Positions 1 through 7,500 of a DNA stretch of 11,669 bases are shown here, piece after piece (the stretch's first letter is position 1; the number at the start of each line of letters is the position of its first letter). Source of the stretch: CAIRNS01 sp049508565 (lineage in GTDB: Bacteria > Elusimicrobiota > Endomicrobiia > Endomicrobiales > CAIRNS01); NCBI GenBank assembly GCA_049508565.1, contig JBELAT010000059.1, positions 1-11,669 on the forward strand, in the 5' to 3' direction. Under the pieces are notes generated by a model, which worked only from the letters and a program-made list of their open reading frames with translations, did no database searches and was not told the origin of the DNA. The position numbers and the translations under genes were made by a program.

Positions 1-1386
1 AAATCCATTGTTGAGCTGTGCCAAGACCGATCCCGCTCCGCCCGTACTTACAACAATGTTCCAGGCGCCGGGCGCTTGGCCCGTTAAATTAAATGAGCAT
101 ATTATTTGAGTAGAACTAACGACGGAAACGTTTGAAGCATTAATAGGATTTTGTCCTAATTCAGTCAGCATTACGGATGATCCCGTTACAAACCCCGCTC
201 CCGACAGGTTTGTTATAGAAACAGGGCCAGTGTTACATGCGCTGCCCGGTGTAACGGAATTGATTATCATAGGATTTATCAGGAACCCGCCGATCAATGT
301 CGATGACGTTGCCCCGGTGCTTACCATGACATCCCAATAACCTGTTGCGCTTCCCGCCAGATTTAAAGTGCAAGACAGCTGTGTGGGACTTATGACACTG
401 ACATTAGTAGCAACAATGGAGGGTTGACCAGCCTGTTTAAGCATAACTTGAGTTCCCGTAACAAACCCGCTGCCTGAAAGGTTTGTTATTGATACTGGGC
501 TACTATTGAATCCGCTGGCAGGTAGAATTGAACTGATTGTAATGGAACTGACTATAATGAAACCGTTGCTGAGCTGTGCCCACATCGATCCTGACCCACC
601 GGTGCTTACGACAACGTTCCAAGCCCCGGGAGTTTGTCCCGTTAAATCAAAAGCGCAGGTGATCTGTGAGGAACTGACAACCGAAACATTAGAAGCGGTA
701 ATAGTTTGACCTGGCCGATTCAATGAGACGGACGAACCTGTGACAAATCCTGTTCCAGACAAGTTAGTTATAGAAACAGGACCTGTATTAAATGCATTGC
801 CAGGTGTTATTGATGTGACTGTCATAGGATTTAACAGGAAACCGCTAGTCAAGGTTGCTGATGTTGACCCAGGTCCTCCGGTGCTAACTACAACATCCCA
901 ATATCCCGTAGAACTTCCCGTCAGATTAAAAGTACATGTCAACTGCGTAGTGTTTACAATACTGACATTTGTCGCTACAATGGTGCTTTGACCTGTTTTT
1001 TTAAGCATCGCCTGTGTTCCTGCACCAAACCCGCTCCCCGAAAGATTGGTTATTGACACAGGACTACTATTGAATGCACTGGTAGGCAGAATAGAATTTA
1101 TCGTAATGGAACTGACTATAAGAAAACCATTACTCAGCTGTGCCGACAATGAGCCTACCCCACCTGTGCTTACGATCACGTTCCAAGCGCCGGGAGACTG
1201 TCCTGTTAAATCGAAAGCGCACGTAATCTGTGTGGAACTGACAACAGATACATCAGAAGCATTAATGGAACTTTGTCCTTGTCTGCTCAAAGAGATAGTT
1301 GAGCCAGGCATAAATCCAGTCCCGGCAATATTAGTAATTGAAATCAGTCCGTTATTTGCACCGTTGTTTGGTGTTATTGAAGTTAC
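1..1386 (-). repeat. Tandem IPT/TIG-like Ig-fold repeats, alternating A-B-A-B-A
   Basis: Five consecutive units within the protease gene: R1 1386-1102 (95 aa), R2 1101-820 (94 aa), R3 819-538 (94 aa), R4 537-265 (91 aa), R5 264-1 (88 aa, cut by the window edge). The shared core is P....N..PVSITNLSG.GF..G..V.L...GQ..I.A.NVSVV..TQ..C.F.L.G...G.W.V.VSTGG......L..GF, which fits IPT/TIG domains. R1, R3 and R5 share PGAWN and AQLSNGF; R2 and R4 share ILP, MLK, GYWDV and the LLNPM-type linker. The real repeating unit is therefore a pair of about 188 residues (about 560 bp). More copies may lie beyond position 1. Such repeats usually form stalks or adhesive surfaces in secreted proteins. Confidence 0.9.
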
Positions 1387-2910
1387 CGTTTCTTGTGGTG
1401 CGGCTGCATTGAGCGTATATGCTTTCACGCACACATTTGTATTAGGATACTGTTGAGTAATATCTGTCCAGGAATTGCCATCGCTACTGATATAACTTTC
1501 TCCTGCAGAAGCTGTTGCCTGACTGCTGTAATCTGCAAAAGGATATTCTAAGGGAATGGGGAAATTATTGCCGGGGGTTGTAAGTTCTACAATAATGCAA
1601 AAGTTTTGATTTGAAGGTAGTGAGATTGAGGAGTTAAGTTGAATAGTGTGAAATCCAGCAATAGGAGCTGTTCCGGTTATGCTCCCCAAAAGCCCCGTAA
1701 ATGATGTGCCATTAAAATGATTATACACGTTTATCGTATAGCTTGAATTTACAACCGCCGTATAAAAGCTAACAGCCTGCAATTTTTCATTGGAGCCTGC
1801 AGTGAAAATATTAGCAAACCATCCGGTGCTTCCCCCGTACCCAAGAGACGTAGTCATACCAAGTGGGTCATACTGATATATGTTGTAATAGTTACCCGTT
1901 GACTCGGCATCGTCGAAAACAGCCATATCTGTTGCTATATTGGCATCATAATAGGAAACATAGAAGTATCCGCTATCCCCCCATAGTGTTCCCCAACTGT
2001 TTCTGCATATAAATGCGCCATTACCCGGAGGCGTCGAAGTAAAATTTGTACTTGCATAATTGTCATCCCATCCAACTATTGCAACGGCATGATTACTTAC
2101 CGTTGAAGTGGATCCATAATAATAATAATTTTGATCATTTACGCTAAGATACGTGTTATCGTTATCTTCCATATACATGGAAGTCATAACAGCGCCATAA
2201 TCTGTGACCATCTCTTTTACATTATCATTGTCAGTAGCACTACTTCTATCCGGTATAAACAAGACTTCCTGAACATGTTTTTGTACAGGTAATCCCGGGT
2301 TTGACGCAGTCCACGATGAGCCAGTGGGATAGGAGTCATCAGATTCGTTTACGGGTCCGCCCCATCGTGTGAGATATGCTGTGGAGAAAAAGAAATTTCC
2401 GCCACCCGGTTCTCCAAGGTCGAACCCCGATAAATTTACAAGATTTTTTTCCGAAAAATCATAGGTTTGAACAGGCAAAAGACAGGATTCCAGTGACCCA
2501 TAGGTGGCAAACGACCAGCAGGTATTAAATTGGCCCTGGTCTTTTACAGGTGTAAGTTTTCCCAGAGTGCGAAGATCATATGAAGTAGGATAATTCCCCC
2601 CCCCAACTGCGGGCACCGTCACGCCATTTGCCCCGCCAACTGTCGTGATGGTCAGACCTTTCATTGCCCGAGCCTGTTTCACTATGCTTTGACCCTTCAT
2701 ACTTGAAAGATCAATCGGTAAAGGGATTAAGCCTAACGCATGACCTTTTCCTGTAAGTTTTTTAATATTGCGTTTTTTACGGTTTATAAGATAATTTTGG
2801 AAATCTGATTTAGCTGGGGCAAGAATAGGGGCAGCATATGCAAAAGTACTTATCCCCATCAAAAAGATAAAAAAGAGTTTTATTTTAATTATCTTTTTAA
2901 GGTAATTCAT
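1..2910 (-). CDS. Secreted C1A papain-like cysteine protease with lectin-like and IPT/TIG repeat domains (3' partial)
   Basis: Open frame from ATG at 2910 to the left window edge: 970 codons, no stop, so the C-terminus is missing. Residues 1-26 form a signal peptide (lysine-rich start, hydrophobic core, AYA/AP cleavage site), so the protein is exported. Residues 27-106 look like a short propeptide. Residues about 107-325 are a peptidase C1A domain: oxyanion Gln125 in KDQG, nucleophile Cys131 in TCWSFA, His274 in SNHAVAIVGWDD and Asn304 in RNSWGTLWGDSGYF. All catalytic residues are present in the right order and spacing, so it should be active. Residues 326-507 resemble the lectin-like domain that often follows bacterial and archaeal C1A domains. 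From residue 509 onward there are at least five IPT/TIG-like repeats. Likely role: extracellular or surface-attached proteolysis, with the beta domains binding a surface or glycan (inferred). The start is fixed by the signal peptide; no clear Shine-Dalgarno precedes it. The gene is more AT-rich than its upstream neighbour. Confidence 0.93.
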   Translation of the reverse strand, partial: MNYLKKIIKIKLFFIFLMGISTFAYAAPILAPAKSDFQNYLINRKKRNIKKLTGKGHALGLIPLPIDLSSMKGQSIVKQARAMKGLTITTVGGANGVTVPAVGGGNYPTSYDLRTLGKLTPVKDQGQFNTCWSFATYGSLESCLLPVQTYDFSEKNLVNLSGFDLGEPGGGNFFFSTAYLTRWGGPVNESDDSYPTGSSWTASNPGLPVQKHVQEVLFIPDRSSATDNDNVKEMVTDYGAVMTSMYMEDNDNTYLSVNDQNYYYYGSTSTVSNHAVAIVGWDDNYASTNFTSTPPGNGAFICRNSWGTLWGDSGYFYVSYYDANIATDMAVFDDAESTGNYYNIYQYDPLGMTTSLGYGGSTGWFANIFTAGSNEKLQAVSFYTAVVNSSYTINVYNHFNGTSFTGLLGSITGTAPIAGFHTIQLNSSISLPSNQNFCIIVELTTPGNNFPIPLEYPFADYSSQATASAGESYISSDGNSWTDITQQYPNTNVCVKAYTLNAAAPQETVTSITPNNGANNGLISITNIAGTGFMPGSTISLSRQGQSSINASDVSVVSSTQITCAFDLTGQSPGAWNVIVSTGGVGSLSAQLSNGFLIVSSITINSILPTSAFNSSPVSITNLSGSGFGAGTQAMLKKTGQSTIVATNVSIVNTTQLTCTFNLTGSSTGYWDVVVSTGGPGSTSATLTSGFLLNPMTVTSITPGNAFNTGPVSITNLSGTGFVTGSSVSLNRPGQTITASNVSVVSSSQITCAFDLTGQTPGAWNVVVSTGGSGSMWAQLSNGFIIVSSITISSILPASGFNSSPVSITNLSGSGFVTGTQVMLKQAGQPSIVATNVSVISPTQLSCTLNLAGSATGYWDVMVSTGATSSTLIGGFLINPMIINSVTPGSACNTGPVSITNLSGAGFVTGSSVMLTELGQNPINASNVSVVSSTQIICSFNLTGQAPGAWNIVVSTGGAGSVLAQLNNGF
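1390..1935 (-). other. Lectin-like beta domain following the C1A domain
   Basis: Residues about 326-507. It is rich in beta-forming residues, Asn, Ser, Thr and aromatics. It contains segments such as TGWFANIFTA, LQAVSFYTAV, YTINVYNHF and NFCIIVEL, ending in AGESYISSDGNSW and NVCVKAYTL. This order and the SYIS.DG..W..I near the end match my memory of the lectin-like domain found C-terminal to bacterial and methanogen C1A proteases. Carbohydrate binding is assumed from the family name only. Confidence 0.65.
1936..2592 (-). other. Peptidase C1A catalytic domain
   Basis: Residues about 107-325 of the protease. Gln125 (oxyanion hole), Cys131 (nucleophile), His274 and Asn304 form the papain catalytic set. 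The usual papain Cys-Gly-Ser-Cys segment reads Phe-Asn-Thr-Cys here, so the disulfide cysteine three residues before the nucleophile is absent; several prokaryotic C1A proteins share this type of sequence. A Tyr run (Tyr x5) lies about 20 residues before the catalytic His. The final strand, WGDSGYFYVSYYD, is typical of the fold's end. Confidence 0.92.
2833..2910 (-). other. Signal peptide of the C1A protease
   Basis: Codons 1-26. Residues 1-11 carry five lysines, followed by a hydrophobic core (LFFIFLMGI), then a small-residue AYA motif before Ala27-Pro28. This is a Sec/signal peptidase I type signal; there is no lipobox cysteine, so it is not a lipoprotein. It indicates export of the protease and supports the ATG at 2910 as the start. 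Confidence 0.85.
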
Positions 2911-2925
2911 TGTTAATATTTATGT

Positions 2926-2955
2926 GTGACATGCTTGCGGTTTCCGTACCATCAC
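2926..2955 (-). promoter_or_regulatory. Possible 5' UTR hairpin upstream of the C1A protease start
   Basis: In the RNA sense the segment can fold as GUG/CAC, AUG/CAU (2-nt bulge), a small internal loop, then CGG-AAA-CCG at the tip, with an A-C mismatch in the upper stem. It ends about 15 nt before the ATG, where a ribosome binding site would be expected and none is seen. It could tune translation or be chance folding. I could not match it to a known riboswitch class. Confidence 0.22.
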
Positions 2956-2988
2956 TTCTCTGTAATCTTTTCAAAAATATTATCAAAG

Positions 2989-3017
2989 ATTATACTAATG
3001 TGAAAGTAATAACACAA
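2989..3017 (-). promoter_or_regulatory. Putative sigma70-type promoter of the C1A protease gene
   Basis: On the minus strand a perfect -10 hexamer TATAAT (2994-2989) is preceded by a 17-bp spacer and a -35-like TTGTGT (3017-3012; TTG matches the consensus, the rest does not). The expected transcription start is near 2982, leaving a 5' UTR of about 70 nt. This suggests the protease gene is transcribed on its own rather than only by read-through. Confidence 0.5.
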
Positions 3018-3078
3018 CCCAAAAACAACCAAAAGTCAGTATTAAAATATGGCTGCGCTTATCAATCTCAACTTGAGC

Positions 3079-4590
3079 CTATGCAGCGCTTAATATCGAG
3101 GTGATAGTTCTTATATCTTGCGGTTGCAATGGTTGGTCTGTTACATTAATGAACTGCATATCGAAGAGTTCTATTAACGCAAGAAGCTCGCTCACGGTCT
3201 TCGCTGTAGGATCTTTGAGAACCTCTCGGTACTTTTCCCGTATGCCTGCTTCGCTCGTCTCATTAATATCGGCAGTTACATCAACTTGTGAAAACTCTGC
3301 TGGCAATAAGGAAAGGGCACGACCAATCATCTGCCGGTGATTGACTGGGATGGAGAACTTATAGTCTTTTTTCTTGATCCATGCATCAGCCTTTAATCGC
3401 TGTTCCCATGCTTGATTGAACTCGATGGCCAAAGTTGTATATCTCTCAGATTCCCGTTCAAGGTCCGCCTGCATTTTAGCGAGGTAGGCGCTTTTTGTCG
3501 TTTCCGTTAATTGATCTTCGCTAAAGCCGTACACTGCGTCTCGTATGAATCTGACGCTGTATGACCGAGTGCTAAACAATGAAAGAATGCTAGTACTATC
3601 AATCAAGTTGATAAGCGATTGTTTATCGGTCATATCGCGCACTTCGTCAATCCATTGCGCAAGTTGACTAACATCAAGTACCAGTAATGAATTATTTCGT
3701 AAACTGCGTATATCGGTCTTTATAACGTCGACGCTTTTATTAGCTGTATCGATCAAGCTAGCCGGCACACTGTCGTTAACCAGGTCGGCCGGGTTAGCAG
3801 TTGCAAAATCAATGACTTTGATTTCCCGGCCATCCTGACTTCGTATTACAGCACCTGCTATCCCGCTTTTGAACGCCCTCTGTATTTCGGCCTGATCAAT
3901 CATGGCGTATACCTGCAGACGATTCATTTTTAGGGCTGATTGCACCGCTGCAGCTTTTTCTATCCCGTCAACAACGATTTGTTTTTCATTGAGATGTATC
4001 AGAGCCCGCACGGTTTTGTTGATGTCGAATTTCGAGTTGATATACAAAAGGATGCTGTTGCGCATTGCAACGGCATCTCCGCTACTGGCGTTGCGTACAG
4101 ACGGCAGGATTGATGACATGTCTCCGGTGAGAACAATTGTGCCATCCTGATCATACGTAATCCGTTTGCCAACAGTTTCCGTCTCGATGCGCACTGCCGT
4201 TCCACATACTGCCTGTTGTGTCGCTTTAATGAGTAGTGCAGCACTAGCATCGGTCCGCGTCGACAGGGAACTGATAAAGAATTTTCGTAACCGTTCTTCA
4301 AGCCGGGTATCTCCCAGCATACCGTCAATGTCATGCGTACGTTCGGTTATTGCGCGCGTTACTTGTTCGGATGACGCTTCGCTGTACCAAACGATCTGCC
4401 CTGCAGGAGTGACCACCCCCCATACCTGTTTCCCGTCATCAGTTATAGTTATGGGGATTGGATTGAGAGAGTCGATATTGGGAGGAGGGGTGTTGACAAT
4501 GAAAACGGTATACTCCACATTTCCGTTTTCGATTCGGGCGTTACGGTATTGTGCTGTGGCCGCTACAAGGTTTTTCGAGACTACGTAATC
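3079..4590 (-). other. Unrecognised C-terminal region of the giant protein
   Basis: Residues about 2348-2850. I do not recognise a family. The first part (2370-2415) looks like beta strands (YTVFIV, GVVTPAGQIVWYS). The rest is mainly helical and charged, with a probable coiled-coil-like helix around 2713-2760 (Lys/Glu/Arg rich). Two single-residue Cys are present (one at 2476), too few for a metal cluster. It ends cleanly in LSAA and TAG with no known sorting signal. A cytoplasmic scaffold or interaction role is possible but unproven. Confidence 0.6.
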
Positions 4591-7500
4591 GATCTGCATG
4601 TGAACGATAAAGTTCGTTGCGGACCCTATGACGAGCATCGCCGCGATTACGGTAGCCACATGAGATCCTAAAATGCCCAGGAATGGAAACACGATAAACC
4701 CGCTGATAAAGGCCAAAGCCACCCCGGCAGCAGCGCCCAATCCCAGTCCCCACCGGGTCCTTGCGACCAGCTTCCTGGCCCCGTTAGTATTTTCGCCGTG
4801 CTGTCCAATAAAAGCACCGATGTTGAAGGCTGCGAGCATAGATGGCCGCCATTCGATGCGGGTGATGTAGCGATCCACCGTGAGCGCCTTCGCTCCAAGT
4901 TTCAGCGCGGCCGCGACAGCGCGCGCATAGTTTGCTGGCAGGAGCGAGTCAGATTGTTGAATAAGTCTATTTCTCCCAGCAAGTGTTTGTAAGGGCTGTG
5001 TTCGTTCATACAAATCCCGTTCATCCACGATCGGGGGTACAGCCTCGGCCTTGATATGGGCTGATTCAGGCATATAACGTGCAAGATAATCAGTGATTAT
5101 CTCAGCGGGAACGAATGCCGTATAAGATTTTCCATTGATATTGGTATGGGGGCCGATCAATAATCCGACGACTTTACCTCTGTAAATGCCCGGCGAGCCG
5201 GAATCCCCCGGCTGCACTTTGGGGACTCTATCCGGTTCATCCACCGGCGTCGGCAGAGCCAGGTGCTGTGAAATCGTGTGGTCACCCGCAGTAAAATCGG
5301 TAAGACCAATACTCTTTGAGTACCAGACCGTTGGATGATGCCTTCCTGAAACGAGCAGGACTTTTGATTCCGGCTCGGGTGATTGCTCCGCCGTAAGAAG
5401 AACCCGGATCGAAAGAGCAGTCATGCGTTGTTTGCTCGTAGGTTCCGTAGATTCATCGGCTGAGCGGGCAACATCCAGTGATGGGAAAAGCGTGTTGACT
5501 GGCACTCGAACCAAGACGATATCCCGTGCGATGTCTGTCGGATCCACGCTGCCGGCCTGCGCTTCTTCACCCGCATTCAAAACACTACCACGGCCCCAAT
5601 TGCCATTATTAAAATGAACATCTAATACGACATGTTCCGGCACGCGGCCATCTTTTATTACTCGGTGCTTAGCCATGAGGACATATATGAACTTTTCATC
5701 CTTGCCGCAAACATATCCGGACGCGTCGCCGACCGTGACTATTCCGTCCCGCAACGACCTGATTCGGGCCTCTTCTTCAGGTGCGAATTGCCTAACCCGA
5801 TCAAGCTGCAATATCTGGAAAGGCGGTGTGCGCTGCTCTTGAGGACTTGCGATCCATTCCCCGTCTCTTTTTGTTGCCTTTGAAAGAAATAGACTAATAC
5901 CCTGCTCCAATATGTCTGTGCCGGATATTTCCTTATAGACGACTCCCGTCACCAGGTCCCTGAGCAGGTACATTGCATCTTTGTCGATGCGCGTGGTCGA
6001 CGGAAGCAAGGTGTTAAGTTGGGCGAGCTGTTCGGGTGCGATACGTCCATACTGTTCAGAATCGTCCGTTTTCGCCTCGGCCGACCAGATGACCATTGTG
6101 TCATCATCCCATTTCGCACCCGCGGCAACATTGGGGTTACTTGTTTCAAACACAAACTGGCTCGTATTGCATATCAGAGGATAATCGACTGCCAGGGTTT
6201 CTAGGCGCAGTTCCAGGGCTCTAAAATAGTTTGAAATCCCGTCTCTCTGCCACGCGCCGCGGTCGAATTTCATAAGTTTAGCAGAGGTGTTATACGCGTC
6301 ATCGCCATTGATATAGGTCAGCCCCGCCCCAGCTGTCATCAGCAGGAACCTGACTATCCCCGCCTTTCTGGCTGCTGCTGCTCTATCTCCCTGAAATCGA
6401 TTCGTCAGTGTTAGATTGCTTTGTGCCGAATCATGATTGGATGCCAACACGACACCGTTTGACAAAGAACCCCACCGCAGCAGTCTGAGCAGATTTTCTT
6501 TAGAACCATAATTGACAAAATCGAATAACGCGTTTATTGCATCGAACCGGTACGCCTTCATCCCCGACTTCGCAACCATGGTGGGGTCATATGTTTCAAC
6601 AATAAACTCTAGTTTCTTATCGGGGTGCTTTTTGGTGAGAGCTTCCCTGATGGCAATAAGATTTGCAAGACTGACATAATGCGCCGCATCAAGCCGGAAC
6701 CCGTCAACTCCATACTTGTCTACCCACGTACTCAACATATTGACGACCAAAGCGCGGACGGCGTCGACATTGTTCTGCCAGTCAAGCTGCACCGTATTTG
6801 TCCAGGAGGACTCTCCAAACCCTTGGTCGGATCCATGTTTAAACATCGAGCCCCGCACGGAGCCATGCCCGTCAGACTGTATCCTGAAGAACCAGTGTGG
6901 CACCGGAGCGCCCTCGGCCATCTTAGCCATATCGTACGCCGGCCGCGTCTCACCGTAAACCCCGTCGATCTCAAGGAATGGGCGCAACACTTGATTGACA
7001 ACGGCATGTATTTGTTCCTTCTTGTCAGAGTCCGGATATTGCCGTTTTATGAGCCCTGTTATAGCTTCGGAGAGCTTCTGGCTCTTAGGATTAAAGAATT
7101 CTCTCCACCCCACTTCTTCTTCTTCAACAATGAAATGAAGTGTATTGAGGGTCATGCGCGCTGCCTCGCGGACTTCTGGATCCCTTTCAGCCGAGAGACG
7201 CTGCCAGATGGCTTTTATTTTGTCCTGCTCATTGTGGGGAAGTTCCCGGGTTATAAACAGTTCAGGTTTTTCGTCCAAAAGTCTGTTTGCAAGTCCGAAA
7301 TGATTCAAGACCGCGTCAACCATGACTTTTCTTCCGATTTCGTGTATGCCCTGGACCAGGGAAGGAAACGTCGGCGAGTATGCGGCGAGATGGTCGTTGA
7401 GCTCATACGGTCTCCCCTCATTGGGAGCGATGAGCCAAACCGTTGAAACGCCGGGATGATCTTCAACAGCCTGTATGATTGCGGCATCGTTTTCGTAATT

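Larger units (their letters stand above)
2911..3078 (-). other. AT-rich intergenic region between the giant gene and the protease gene
   Basis: 168 bp with no credible gene on either strand. It carries a sigma70-like promoter for the protease gene (2989-3017) and a possible 5' UTR hairpin (2926-2955). A perfect small palindrome, ctcaacttgag, sits at 3067-3077 immediately after the stop of the giant gene, but its one-base centre cannot form a normal hairpin loop. I see no convincing GC-rich hairpin plus U-tract, so an intrinsic terminator for the giant gene is not evident. Confidence 0.7.

Noticed and set aside
1046..1456. 136-codon plus-strand open frame and similar ones at 506-709 and 740-991
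   Set aside because: They recur with the period of the IPT repeats on the opposite strand. They are antisense shadows of the repeat units.
2926..2955. GEMM-like (cyclic di-GMP) riboswitch
   Set aside because: The string GATGGTACGG recalls part of the GEMM consensus, but the upstream half and the second helix are missing.
3020..3078. Intrinsic terminator after the giant gene
   Set aside because: Only a 4-bp GGCT/AGCC pairing and a tiny palindrome are present, and the following T-rich stretch is interrupted.
2910..3104. Small plus-strand frame across the intergenic gap
   Set aside because: It would begin at TTG overlapping the start codon of the protease gene, overlaps the end of the giant gene, and has no ribosome site or family features.
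3999..4334. 111-codon minus-strand frame overlapping the giant gene
   Set aside because: It lies out of frame inside the continuous giant frame and has low-complexity, motif-free translation. There is no sign of a frameshift joining it to the main protein.
6625..7446. 273-codon plus-strand open frame
   Set aside because: It is antisense to the second GH13 domain, covering conserved catalytic motif I on the other strand. Its translation has no recognisable motif and no credible ribosome site, so it is a shadow.
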